Counted from the stretch's first letter, positions 12,701 through 23,567 are shown. The stretch is DNA of 64,000 nucleotides from Tricholoma matsutake (GCA_026075535.2 AP026542.1:6758001-6822000); one strand, 5' to 3'. Program-made: numbers and translations. The notes: generated by a model from the sequence alone, not told the origin.

Positions 12701-13350
12701 TCTATGTGAAGCCGGAGTGGAAGACCACAGAAATAGTGGTCACAAAGGGCTGCTTCATTCCAGTTGACCCTAGAAGCTAATTCCCAGAAGTCAACGTTAT
12801 ATTTCGTGATACGACCACCTTTCTTCATGGCTAAATCAGAGAGAGCTTTTTCCACATCTCTGACTGGGTCGTGTGGACTGAAGTTGCTTTCCAGCTCAGT
12901 GAGGAAAGCTTTGTAGTCCCACATCCAGTGTGCGGAATCTGTCGGGTCATTCAGACCAGGCTCAAACCAACTGAGAGCTGATCCCTTAAGATAAGAAAGG
13001 ATGAATATGATCTTTTTCTCATCAGAGGAAAATACATGTGGATGGTCGCGGAAATGAAGATTGCAGGAGACTAAGAAGTCTCTAAGTTTCTTTGGATTGG
13101 CACCGTCGAAAGTGTCGGGGTCACAAACTTTGATTTTTTCGGTCTTGGGTGTGTTATTCTGACGAAGGGTGCAGATACTCTCTGAGAGGTTGTAAAGGAC
13201 ATCTATGAACCTATCCCCTGGGTCAGGGTTTTCCCCCGTGGGAGGTTGATCCTCAGGATCATTGGGATCGGGGTCACCCCCAGGGCCGTCAGGACCACTA
13301 GGGTCATCGGGTCCGCCGGGGGGTCCATCCTCTAGACCAGGATCTTCCAA
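9794..13350 (-). pseudogene. Gypsy family 1 gag-pol: gag, RT, RNase H, integrase, chromodomain (protease missing)
   Basis: Reading the minus strand, a Pro/Gly/Asp-rich start (MEDPGLEDGPPGG) leads into a Ty3-type gag capsid (FRDHPHVFSSDEKKIIF, GSALSWFEPGL). The frame then runs directly into the reverse transcriptase (FIRPSKSPHGAPILFIKKKD) with no zinc knuckle and no DSGA protease between. RT motifs are TKIDLQHAYHLVRI, PFGLTNAPTAFQ and VYLDDILIYS; RNase H starts at LETDASDYALAAIL; integrase shows the HHCC finger, then D (MDFIEQLP), D (TCDRGSEF) and the HPQGD block; the end has a chromodomain (LYLVQWEGYQGTDKETSW). Breaks are a TGA after KKKDSSL (expected CGA), frame changes near 11600 and 10560, and stops near 10895 and 9866. 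It cannot make a full polyprotein, and loss of protease suggests dependence on another copy. Confidence 0.88.
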
Positions 13351-13684
13351 CCCAAAGGGTTCAGGCTGGTTGATGCCTCCTATGTACTCAAGGGGAGTTC
13401 TTGATCAAAAACCTTCTGGGTTGCCAGAAGGTTGTGGGGCACGGGCAGACATGAGGTTGGCACTGATTGAGGGAGCTTCTGAGCCGATTTGTCAAAAGAT
13501 GTTTGAGGGTCTGGAAGACACTCCAAAAGTAGTGGCGGGTCGAGGGTCGGAAAGGGTGGATCGCTGGATTGCAGAGATCCCTGGAATAGTACCGGTGCAT
13601 TGAGAGTTTCTTGTTGTGCACTGGTGGGTCTCGGTAGGGGTCATAGAGAGGAAATGGACGAGTGAAGTGTGAGTTCATATATAC

Positions 13685-14390
13685 TGTTAAGAACTGATCC
13701 TAGAGGCCACTTTGGAATCTGTATGGACACTGTGGGTGATGATAGCGGGAGATTGTCGGGTCGATGCAGATTCTGCAGGAGGGGGAATGGAAAGCACTTG
13801 GCTTCAGCTTGTAAGAAGCTGCGCCCTTCACCTCGTCTGGTGTCCTAATTTCAAGTCGAGGGTTTAGAGGTAGGAGCGGGAAAGTGCAGGTAAATGCGGG
13901 GAGGAGTACAGAGGGACTTAGGTTGAGTTCAGATGAGACTAGAACTTCAGAGGGAGACTAGAGGTTGAGTCAAATGTAGTTCAGACTCTTAGAGGACAGG
14001 GGTTGGAGTAGAAGGAGGTTTTAGATTGGCAGGGTAAAGTCGAGTCTATGTTGATATATGAACTGAGGAATACAAGGTGAAACTAACTAAGCTTAAATAC
14101 TGTAGTCCGGAATAATGCGGAACAGGAACGAAGACTGCGGCAGTGTCTCGACTGCATAGATAAATTACCTATGGGAGCCACACAGGAATCCATAGTCGAA
14201 TTTGCAATAGAGATAGCAGCCTTGGGAAGGCAGCCGTGGATGCTGTACAAGGTGGCCTGATGCACAGCAGCATGGGCAGTGCAAGGCAGCCGGGAACGAA
14301 ATTGGGAGGCATAGACAAAAGTCATGTTCGACGTGCGGGAAAGAGTCGGATGGATGCGGGTTCTGATTGGGCAAGGAACAGTTCTTGACA
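13685..14390 (-). repeat. LTR of gypsy family 1 (5' LTR in coding sense)
   Basis: 706 bp, same ends as 7870-8575, followed at 14391 by the target duplication ACCTC. It should hold the minus-strand promoter for gag-pol. Confidence 0.92.
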
Positions 14391-14633
14391 ACCTCGCTGG
14401 ATGCAGTAGTCCTTCAGGTTGATAGTAGTAAAGGAGACCTAGTTAGCAAGCTGAGAAAATTGCTTCTTGATCTGAGTCAGATCAGCTTTGACTGCAGATC
14501 CAATCTTGAAGACTTGTGCTAAGGTAGAATTCATCCACAAGCAACAAATGTCACATGACCAGCATGACAATGTCCAAAACAAGAAATCTTTTACAAAATC
14601 CATTTCTCCATAGCACATAGACACTTTATCCAA

Positions 14634-15353
14634 AAAGTATTTTCAGGGAAATGTTTTAAATTAGCTAGTACAGGACATGAGATAGTCAGTTTTATGTAAG
14701 AAGATGTAGTGAAATCAATTTAATCAAAATAACATGTAAACACATCAATTTCAGCGCATCGCATTGCAAAAAAACCTCATACCTTGCTCAAACATATCGG
14801 TCACATGGGCTAAGCGGGAGTTATCACTGTCATGGATTGCCAATCTTGCTAAGGGTGTGGCCATTGTGTCCTTCCTGAGACTTTGATGGATGACCTCGAG
14901 AAAGCACAGCTAACTTGAACAAAAAACTGTGCTTCCTTTGACCTCTTCATATTTTAATCTGTTCATATTACTACTCATCTTATAATGGTCTTAAATTTGT
15001 TCATAGTTCCTTGTTATATCTCGCAATCATTCCACTTGATCTGTAGATAATCTTACTTTTGGAATTCCAAACCCAGTACATATTAGTATTCTAAACCACT
15101 TGGTACATAGCAGCTTAATACATATTATAATAGTTTCCTGAAAGCAGAATTTGAAAAGAGGGGGTGGAACGAGTTCAGCAGCCGTTTTGTGGACTTTTCT
15201 CCTGTTATGGATGAGTGTGTCACAAAAAAGTAACAGCACATGACATTTGTTGGTTATGGATGAATTCTACCTTAGAGGGCCACTGCTTCACATGTCATGT
15301 CTGAGTTCTTAGGGGTTAGAGGTGATTTATTTCTGGGATTGTTCCCACATTAT
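14634..15353. other. AT-rich stretch between exonuclease remnant and Helitron half
   Basis: No complete gene is seen. It contains a possible minus-strand exon at about 14784-14865 with a GTATGAG donor. At about 15235-15275 lies a plus-strand segment that matches, inverted, the minus-strand sequence at about 14519-14560 (shared core GGATGAATTCTACCTTA). One end of the Helitron should lie in this stretch, but I could not place its terminal hairpin and CTRR. Confidence 0.35.
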
Positions 15354-16475
15354 CTAATATCTATATATTGCCAATATTGCATGAAAAAGTTGTGCTGAGA
15401 TTGTTCTGGATTCCTTTTTAAGAGTGACTCCAGTCAGAATTCCATCATGAAACCACCACTGATTTTCATGATCTAAGAAATGGCTGGTAAAGTGTTCATG
15501 AGCTAGATAAATGATACCACACAGATGGTAAGTGTGATATATATCTTCAGCAGCTATATGCTGTGTGCTACTAAGAGTTGGAGCATTTATCCCCAATTCA
15601 AATGCTAGTAAAGGTTGGTGAGACACTATTGTTGTCGATCTTAGTTGATGCTGATTGCAAGTCTGGCATCTTGATGGCAGGGGTTCTTGGAAATGGTTCA
15701 TAATACTTTGTAGAGATTGGGATGGCTTGGCTGCAAACACTTTTATCATTGCATTTCTTACAGTTGTCTCATGGAACATTGCATGGTTTGAATTCATACA
15801 TTGTCTTGTGGTCTTTGTAACTGCAGTCTCCCTTTGTAAAGTTAAAAAAATGTTGTGTACACTTGTATAGTGTCCATAATGAAATGAAGAATCTGATAAG
15901 CTGGCAAAATGATGTCTCATGTTTTCTCTGATAGTTTCCAATGAAACCTGTGGATTGTCAATCAGTTGATTAAATCCTGTCACTAGCATGTTTAACTCAG
16001 TGTTTACTATTTGTTGCCAAATTGTTGTGTAGTAAGCTGGGTTTTGGTGCCAGGTGTTAAATAAAATTGCCAGGATAGCATCATAAGCACAGCTGTTGTT
16101 CTCCCATCTGGTTCCTAGATGATTGTTCTCTGGTTCTTCCTGCATTGCACGAGGCTTGCTGTGTACTCCTAATTTTGTAGTATTTTTAGCTGGCAGCTGA
16201 TCATGCTTAAAATCTTCTGCTTTTCTTTTGAGTCTGCAATTTGCTTCTTTATCTATAGCCTGTCGTTCTTTTGCCTTTATGATTGCCCATTTAATATTTG
16301 AATGATTCCATTCTAAATAAGGATCCTCCTTGCTCCACACAATTGCAGGATGTGTAGTCAATGGGACAAAAGATTCTCCTTTCCATTTTTGAAAATTAGA
16401 TATCAGAGTGTTTTGTCTGTCTATGATTGCAATATGAGTGGGAAGACAACCTCCATATTGCAATGTGGTAATCAA
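15354..16475 (-). pseudogene. Helitron protein C-terminus: end of helicase plus cysteine-peptidase-like domain
   Basis: A 373-residue open frame continuing the helicase of 16472-17737 after a frame change. The first third corresponds to the last helicase segment; a Lys/Glu-rich linker follows. Then comes GTRWENNSCAYDAILAILFN (Cys nucleophile candidate near 16090) and, near the end, YHLCGIIYLAHEHFTSHF and NQWWFHDGI, placed like the His and Asn/Asp of papain-fold or USP-like peptidases. Fungal Helitron helicases are known to carry extra C-terminal peptidase-like domains; assignment to a precise clan is my inference. The domain itself is uninterrupted. Confidence 0.6.
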
Positions 16476-18815
16476 ATCATAGTTTTAACCAAAGGCACTA
16501 CATTAAGAGGTAAGTCTGGTAGCTGCACAGATTGAGTTGGGTTCATGAGTTTGAGAAATAAAGTTTCTAGATAAATATCTTCAGTGCCTTTGCTATATTC
16601 CCAACCATAAACAGTTGCTTCTTGACCTTTTGTCATACAGAGTTCTGTTGCTGCATTGTGTTGAATCATAATTGGCATGCCCACACAAATTGATAGTTTA
16701 GCAGGAATCAATTTAGAATTTCTGCATGGTGGCTGATTCCATAAAGTCTGTTGTATTTCTCTGGTCAATTTGGTATGGTGTACAAGTTGTCTTCTGCCTG
16801 CTGCTCTTTTTGTTGTCTCGTCATCGTCACTGGAAGGAATGGTGTCTTGAGACAAGAAATGGTTCAATTGCTGGCCAGTTTCTGCTGGAAATCTAAGGCT
16901 ACCTAATTGGTTGATTTCATCTTTCTGAGAGTTAAGTGCTGTGATGATCGATACATTTCTAAACTCTATCTGTGACACATGTGATCGTCCCTTGATTTTA
17001 CTTGATACAAGTATGTTCAAAAATGCAATATCTGTCTGAGTGCATGCCTTGTATCACATATTTTGCAATGCAGTTTGAAACTGCAAATCTCTGTGGGAGT
17101 CAGCAACTTGTCTCTGATTCTGCCATAAGATTACAACAGTAGTCACTTGGTGCCATAATGCCTTTCCCATGGCTGCTTCTTGGCTTTGTACTGACTGTGC
17201 ATTAATACCAACTGTCTGACTATATAAGGAAGCATTTTCACCTCCAATAGGTGGTGGTAATTGTGCAAAATCACCAGAAAAAATCATGTGCATACCACCA
17301 AAAGGAGAAGTTGGATTGTTCATAAGCTCAGCCTGTCTTGCACTAATGCAATATAAGTCACGGCAGGATAGCATGGACACTTCATCAAAAAAAACATAGT
17401 CTACTCCTTGTAGTCATGTTTTTGCTTGTGCTAATTGAACAACACTGGTCCTTCTTCCTTCTGAGTGAATTGTAAACATATAATGATAGGTTGAGCCATT
17501 TAGTAAAGATGCAGCACTTCCAGTAGGAGCTACAATTACTAATTGATGAGCTTCCTTTTTCTGTGTGAATAAATGTATTAGTGCCTTTAGCACCCTGGTT
17601 TTCCCTGTACCTGCCATACCTACAAGGTTCATTTTTAGTTGCTCAGGGTTTTCACTACAGGAATGATTTGCTACAATTCGGTAAGCTCTTTCTTGTTCAG
17701 TGTTCAATTCAAATGTCTTTACTATGTCGTCTATCAAAGGTTGCCATTTCAGTGTTGCACTTTTTCTTTCTAAATGAGATTTGTCTACTACTTTTACTTC
17801 ATTTGGTGTCCAATTTACTGCATGTCCTTTTTTCTGTCCTGAGGCACAAATTGAGCTCTTTCTTCTAAAACATGAGCATGTGCTGCCATTACAGCAGCAT
17901 TCCGCTGTCCTGGAGGCTTACTCACTGACACAGGCTCTGGTGCTAATTGCAAATCTGAAGGTAACAGTTTTGAATTACAGTTTGTCCATCCTGCATCAGT
18001 CAGTGTTCTTCTAATTGAAGTCATTATACCTTGCATGCATAGCTGAGCTTTACCAAATGTTGATGAAATATGAATGTCTGCCACAATGTCTGCATATTCT
18101 GCTGTATCTAAATTATCATCTGCGATTGTTTGATCAAGATTGGTCCATACTGTGTTGTCTTCTTCTGCCCAACTTGGTATTGAGACTGCTCCTTTTTTTA
18201 TTTGAGCATGAAAATCATCTTGTGCATCTAAACATTCATATTGTATGTTCATATTAGCCATAATTTCTTTTGACACTCTGAAAATTTGTAGTTTATGAAG
18301 GCATCATTCCATGTGTTGTTTTCGTGTTTTAAATGTAGACCTGTTCTCCATGGCCTAAACTAAGTGAGCATGGAGCTGTAATAATATTCTCAATCTCTTT
18401 GGTCACATCGTGGAATAGTAGTTCCAATAAAATTTGGAATTTGTGCTTTACCAGGTGCCAACCAATGACTTGCATGTGTCATCAAAAAGGGGTGCTCTGG
18501 TAAAAATTTGAGCAAAGAAGCTTGCGGTTTAACCTGTAATTTTTCTTCATCATCAACTTCAGAGTCTGAGTTGTTATCTGGAACCACAGTGGGATGTGAG
18601 GGTTTGTTAACCTTTGATTTAACATGTTGGCAGCGAGATATCCAGTCATATAAGCAAACAGACTCTAACTCTGGAGCATGCAAAAGATAGTCATCTACTG
18701 GTGAAACCCCTATTATGTTGTGATGCTGTTGAAGTATTGCCACCTTCTCTGGCATCTTGTCTGTCAGATGCTCTTGAGAAATTGTTGGATCAGTATTCCA
18801 TGCAGCATGACTCAT
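16472..18815 (-). pseudogene. Helitron central region and Pif1-type helicase, decayed
   Basis: Minus-strand pieces in order. 18815-18390 is the region between Rep and helicase, ending in PNFIGTTIPRCDQRD. 18350-18280 encodes the start of the next conserved block (PWRTGLHLKHENNTW). 18276-17815 is a spacer. 17737-17414 carries Walker A (NLVGMAGTGKTRV near 17610) and VIVAPTGSAA. 17400-17054 carries Walker B (DYVFFDEVSML) and FSGDFAQLPPP. 17020-16472 carries motifs of the C-terminal helicase core (LIPAKLSICVGMPIMI). This is the SF1 helicase that unwinds DNA during Helitron rolling-circle transposition. TGA codons at about 17412 and 17051 fall where CGA is expected (AKT-stop-LQGVDYV, NM-stop-YKACTQT). 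Frame breaks occur near 18385 and 16475. Confidence 0.85.
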
Positions 18816-18816
18816 A

Positions 18817-19178
18817 GTGTTGCCACTGGCTCAGCGGAGGTTTTTCAATAAAATGGATATAGCATGCCAGATAAATCTGCTAAATTCACCAGAATATTTG
18901 AGCCTATGGACGGGCCCATAAGCTGAGGGGTCATCTGCCAACATTAGTTGCACTGATCGATCATCCCTGAGTTATTTAATAAACAAAATTCAGCTTGATG
19001 GCTTGGCTTCAAATCAAAGCCATGTCAAGAAGGGATGATTCGATAAGCTAATGTTGGTGGAAGACCCCTCAGCTTATGGCCCCATCCATATGCTCAAATA
19101 TGTTGGTGAATTTAGAGAATATATCTGGTATGCTATGTCCATTTTATTGAAAAACCTTGGCTGAGCCAGTGGCAACAC
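18817..19178. mobile_element. 362-bp MITE with long terminal inverted repeats, TSD TA
   Basis: Starts GTGTTGCCACTGGCTCAG and ends with its complement; the arms pair over more than 100 bp around a short centre, so the element is nearly one hairpin. TA flanks both ends (18815-18816, 19179-19180). Cutting it out with one TA restores the Helitron frame through KAHAVMSHAAWN. TA target and non-coding content suit a Tc1/mariner-type MITE. Confidence 0.88.
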
Positions 19179-19180
19179 TA

Positions 19181-19213
19181 ACTGCATGAGCTTTTGATAC
19201 AAATGATTGCCAG
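19181..19213 (-). pseudogene. Helitron fragment at the rearrangement junction
   Basis: Minus-strand codons for YWQSFVSKAHA, continuing across the MITE into 18815. The first 8 bases on this strand (CTGGCAAT, plus-strand ATTGCCAG at 19206-19213) are the target site of the adjacent hAT-like element and recur, inverted, at 62074-62081 at the end of the other Helitron half. Confidence 0.8.
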
Positions 19214-20317
19214 TAGGGAATATCATGGGTACGGTAAAAACCACGGTGTTTGGGTCACGGGGACTGTGGGTATGGGTACGGTATTAGACATTGCTGACCT
19301 GCTTACTACTGTGACCCATTACCATGGTGTCACGGTGTTACACAGTATATTTGTTTATCTTTATCCCATGACACTCAATTGACCAAATGATGAACACGTT
19401 CCCCCCTCTACCTGTTCAAAACCCCCCTCCCTTCTCCCACCTCCATTAACGATGACTAGTGCTGCTCCAATGTCCTCCCGCCAAGACCAAATGGCAACAT
19501 GCATGGCTATAGGTACAACTCTGCATCGCCCATCATGAGTTTGACTATCCGTCACTCACTTTTCATAGGACCTCTCGAAAACATCTATATGTGAGGACTT
19601 AGGACCCCTTCAAAGCAAAAGGTAAGTTTTTCTATATTGTTCTTGTGCTTTTTAGTTTCTAACAAATTTTTTTGTCTATTTCTTAGGTTTCTGTTACTAT
19701 CTACAATGATGACATGCTGGACCTGCCAAACCCCTCCTCCCCATCCGAAATGGATATGAGGGGTTTGTTTGATGCTGGGAAGACCTCAGGGAGATGCACA
19801 AGGTAAGCATTCCCCTTCAGCCCATAAAACTGCCATGTCACTGCTTATCCCCTCCCACATGAGCCACCACTACAGGAACAAAACCCAGGCCAATGCCACC
19901 ACCACCTCTGCATCCTGCACCACCACCAATGAGGGATGACCATGCAAACAGGTGCAGAATGCCAGTGACAACAATGACAATGACAGCACCCACCCCCACC
20001 GCTGTGAGCAACTACTCGCAGGGTGGAAACGGGGAGCAATGACGACTAGCAAGCAACACAAACTGGCCACATTGTGCAGGAAATGGGCCCAAACAATGTC
20101 TATTATCGTTTGGGCCCTAGGTATTTTTTTAAATATCTTTTGTTCTGATTGTTTTGCAAGTAACTAACATTTTTATGTTTATTTTTAGGTTCTGATACTC
20201 TACAGTGACAAAAAGGACGGGCACCCCCAACCACCACCATGAGCAACCACTCATTGGGTGGAAATGGGGAACAATGGAGATGGTGAGAGGGCCAAGATAC
20301 CAGGACAACAATGATGG

Positions 20318-20341
20318 ACAACAACAACAACAACAACAATG
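20318..20341. repeat. ACA microsatellite inside hAT-like copy A
   Basis: A short run of ACA triplets. The inverted copy B has the corresponding TTG run at about 63104-63142, clearly longer. Confidence 0.7.
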
Positions 20342-20795
20342 ATGGCCACAACAATGATGCTGATGGGGACCCCCACGCCAACAACAGCACCCCCAACAGC
20401 TGCAAGCTACGCAAAACAGATGCATGGCACAGGAAACAGGCTCAAACAATGTTTATTGTCGTGTGGGCCCTAGAAATTTTATATATATCTTTTGTTCTTG
20501 CTTTTTTCTAACTACCTAATGTTTTTATTTGGTTTTTAGATTCTGATAGTGCACAACGACAACAACAGCGACAACAGGGAACAGGGAAGACAACGAGGGG
20601 GGCCACACAGCCACCACCCACCACCACAGCACCCCCAACCACCGCCGTGAGCAATTGCTTGCGGGGTGGAAACAGGGAGCAATGGAAGGGAGAGGGACAG
20701 CTACCGCGGCCTGCACCAGCACCACCGCTGCACCATGTACACTTACCCCCTCCTGCACGGGCCACCGCTACAGGAATGGAAACGAGGGGAATGAG

Positions 20796-20892
20796 ACAAA
20801 AGGGAAGGGAACAAGATGAAAGGGAAGGGAACAAGATGAAAGGGAAGGGAACAAGATGAAAGGGAAGGGAACAAGATGAAAGGGAAGGGAAT
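20796..20892. repeat. 20-bp tandem repeat (AAAGGGAAGGGAACAAGATG), about 4-5 units
   Basis: Four near-identical units followed by degenerate ones (GAATGAGACA variant). The matching place in inverted copy B (about 62620-62690) has fewer units, so the array has changed length since the copies separated. Open frames seen here on the minus strand are translations of the repeat. Confidence 0.85.
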
Positions 20893-21420
20893 GAGACAAA
20901 AGGGAGGGATGAGACGAGATGAGGGAACAATGAGGAGGAAAATGAGAATGGGGGGGATCAAGAGGGAGGAGACCGAGAAGGTGGAGAGGGTGCAAGGGGG
21001 GAAATGCGAGGGAGGGATGACAACACCTGCCCCTACCGCTGTGAGCCACTGCTCGCAGGGTGGATCTGTGGGTGCTAATGGATGAGGAAGAGGTGTTGTG
21101 GGGTTGGTGGCTAACTTCCATGAGCCCCTCTCACTCCCCACTTTATGCAGCCCCTGTGAGTCAGATGGTGAGTAATAAGTCATCACTGAAGCAGGGGTTT
21201 CTGATAGGTGATGGGGAGTTGAGCTGGTGCCAGTGGTAGTGGCATTCAACCTGTGAAACCACAGGTTTTCCCTGTGGTATTAGGCCACAGTGGAGTGGTG
21301 TTTTTCTAATTACCATGGTGAAAACATGCACCCATGGGTGTGGTGTCCTAATGGGGGTGTATGTGGGTATGGGTGCGGGTCAGTCTAATTTACCTGTGGT
21401 GTGACCCGTGTTACACCCTA

Positions 21421-23567
21421 TTGATCAGTATCCATCTAAAGCAATGCAGCTGCTTGATTTGCATCAAGATGAGTTGAGAGTGTTGGTGCCATCACTTTTA
21501 GGACTGCACAATCAATGTGTGACCATCAATGACTACAAAAGTGAAGGTGGATTGAAAAGATCAAATTCACCAAGGGGTAGTCGGGAAGAAGGCCAACACA
21601 GCTCAGAGACACTGGGACAAAAGTTGCTTTCTCCTCTGGGACCCATAGGCCCAGAGATTACTATTGAGAGACTGCTCCTGGGAATTCAGTCTGTTTGGGA
21701 GCTGATGATGCCATGAAATCTTTCTCTGAAATGGAATGAGTTGCCGTGCACATCAGCGCCAGCAACAACAATGTCAGAAGATGCACAGCAGATTAGGAGA
21801 GAAGAAAAGAAGACAGTTGAGGAAGAAAATCAACTGATTGGTGCCAAAGGGGAAGAAAACCCTTGGACACATTATACACAGATTGCCAATGAGAACTGTG
21901 CTCTACATTGCAAAGACATATTGAATTTTAATTTGTATGCCTTGCTGCAACAACTGAAAGAGTTGTTGGACAACTATTCATGCAGGCATCCTCAGATGCC
22001 TGTACAATATAGAGAATTCCCTGATGTGGGTTCAGAGGTACCCTCAAAGAAGAGGGTACATTATGATACTACAAACAGAATTGCACTGCAACAAGTGCGC
22101 AATGGCAATCTCTGAGATGGCCTGTCCACCAATATTCCTTATCAAGGGATCAGGTTTGGCAAGGATGGGAGCCCCTGGGAAAAGAAGGACCCCCAAACCT
22201 TCACAGAGTCATGCAGATTACAGGGATGCTCCAGGAGGTGATGACTCCAGAGATGACAGTAGCAGTGATGGTAATTCATCCTACAACCCATCCCATGGTA
22301 AGGGCGGATCTAAGTGTTCCTTGTCCACTGACAAGGTATCTGTAATTCCAACTTTGCCAGATGTCCAACAAAGAGTGGGAAGGCCACTTTCCCATTGAGA
22401 TAGGTTTGGAAGTGTGACTACCAAGTCATATAGAGAGACCATGCACAAGCAATCTCATACCAGAGGCGCTGACTAGTATAGAGAAAAGGGCCCTCACAGG
22501 TCTTCAAAATATTTGAGGGCCATGCATGCCAAATTTCACCAACAGATAGACAGCAAAGTCTCTGTTTTATGTGATACTCCTGCCATTGGAGGCAAGAATG
22601 GACCTTGGGTTCCAAACCTGCTGATGTACAGCAGGAACCAGGACACTGAGGTGTTCAAGCATTGGCTCAACAGTTTACTTTGATGGTTGAGGGTGAACAA
22701 GATCTGCAGACCAGAGAATGACTCTGATAGAATAGAATTCACTGCGATGTTCCTAGAGCACAATGCACTTTCCTGGTTTGAGGACAATGTCAACAGTGCC
22801 TACCATTGATGCATGCACTGGACTTTTAAAGATGTGATAACTGGTCTTTATGACCAGTTCGCCCATGATAATTTGATGCATGACACATCAGATAAATTCT
22901 GGAAAGTTGAGTATGATGCTGATGATGGCATCATGAGCTACTACTACAAGCTGGAGTGTTATGCTAACAGGATGATAGAAGCTCCAGATGCATTCACCTT
23001 CCAGTCACAACCGGTGACCAGATTACCAGTGAACATTATAACAATAAAGGCTGCACCATGGAGACTGCCTCCATGGAGGAAATATTGTTCTTTGCCCAAG
23101 AAGCAGAGGACATCAGAAGAATGACACTTGGGGACTCTGTACCAACCTTTGGGAACTGCAGTGACTGTCAGAGGTATGCTGGATTTGTATCAAGTGAACA
23201 TTATCTTGCTAGGATGATGACAAAAGGCATCAAACGTAGTGAGCCAGATGCAAATCAACATACTGCATGCCTTGCTCCTGATCAAATTGTTATTGATGAC
23301 TCCCACAAGGTTTTATCATTTTGGGTTCTTGAATATCTAGTTGCTGATATATTTATAGATCAATAAACACATTGCAAAAATTGACGGTGACCCAATCTTT
23401 GGTGCTTTGTGGACGTGCATGTCATCCCACTATATTCAGGGTCAAGCTTTGACCTTAACAAAAGCTCATGAAGAATGTATTGGGCCTCTCTCAGGTATTG
23501 CCAAGTCAGCAGAACATTGCCAAGTCAGCAGAACACTATGGCATGATAATCCTGTTGTAGCATTTTC
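21421..23567 (+). pseudogene. Degenerate gag-like host locus, 5' part, identity unresolved
   Basis: Plus-strand pieces with scattered stops. 22640-23000 resembles a retroelement gag capsid (FKHWLNSLL, FTAMFLEHNALSWFEDNVNS, KDVITGLYDQFAHDNL). 23260-23567 reads through a likely intron (GTTTTATC...TTTATAG, about 23310-23359) into KIDGDPIFGALWTCM and ends DNPVVAFS at the copia insertion. The frame continues after the copia element as DDPIK (35735-35750), and after the solo LTR beyond an intron as DKKLIYLAFPSLALN (36500 onward). A 20-bp direct duplication (ATTGCCAAGTCAGCAGAACA-like) lies at about 23500-23540. I do not recognise the family as a whole; it could be a captured or old gypsy gag gene. 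Confidence 0.45.

Larger units (their letters stand above)
7870..14390 (-). mobile_element. Ty3/gypsy chromovirus element, family 1 (706-bp LTRs), TSD ACCTC
   Basis: A complete 6.5 kb LTR retrotransposon with its pol on the minus strand. The two LTRs are both 706 bp, with TGTTAAGAAC at one edge and GTTCTTGACA at the other. The 5-bp target duplication ACCTC lies at 7865-7869 and 14391-14395. A purine tract (minus-strand AGGGGGAAATAC) adjoins the LTR at 8576. Internal genes are a decayed gag-pol (9794-13350, minus) and an intact-looking antisense gene (8712-9708, plus). A solo LTR of the same family lies at 35756-36461. Confidence 0.93.
6410..14633 (-). pseudogene. 3'-5' exonuclease-like gene (DnaQ/WRN-exo fold), split by a gypsy insertion
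   Basis: On the minus strand, coding sequence before the insertion (14633 down to 14391) contains QVFKIGSAVKADLTQIKKQF. After the insertion (7864 down to about 7544) come KESGALDALLAKTLHLYLPK and SDLLHYAVQDVIGSQMVFEKA, the last Asp helix typical of WRN-type 3'-5' exonucleases. Removing the element at 7870-14390 with one ACCTC copy joins the two parts in frame through LKDYCIQRG. Further down, 7442-7122 and 7086-6700 encode a Ser/Pro/Asp-rich tail, and 6580-6410 a Cys-rich end (CTCRRCREELCPG, CKCQKKCRVACKKCG) after a plausible AG acceptor. Decay is visible: an in-frame TAG at about 14439, a TGA near 7547 and frame changes. A possible upstream exon (MATPLARLAIHDSDNSRLAH, about 14790-14865) ends at a GTATGAG donor. 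Such exonuclease genes are often repeated in mushroom genomes; I cannot say whether this one belonged to a transposon. Confidence 0.65.
19214..21420. mobile_element. hAT-like non-autonomous element, copy A (TAGGG...CCCTA ends)
   Basis: 2,207 bp from TAGGGAATATC to GTTACACCCTA, with no transposase. Subterminal regions are rich in CACGG/CCATGGTG-type short repeats. The interior alternates GC-rich blocks and T-rich intron-like tracts (GTA...TAG), with four copies of a palindrome with core GTGAGCAACTGCTCGCAG (19996, 20231, 20639, 21032). The left flank is ATTGCCAG (19206-19213) and the right flank TTGATCAG (21421-21428); they do not match each other, which the inversion described in the findings explains. 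8-bp targets and TAGGG ends suit hAT. An inverted relative starts at 62082. Confidence 0.8.

Noticed and set aside
19996..20026. GC-rich hairpins as transcription terminators
   Set aside because: Intrinsic terminators of this kind are bacterial; the context here is a fungal non-autonomous transposon.
20508..21249. Long minus-strand ORFs with repeated HLVPFPFILFPSLSS
   Set aside because: Translation of the 20-bp purine/pyrimidine tandem repeat inside a non-coding hAT-like element; the inverted copy B has a different repeat number and frame.
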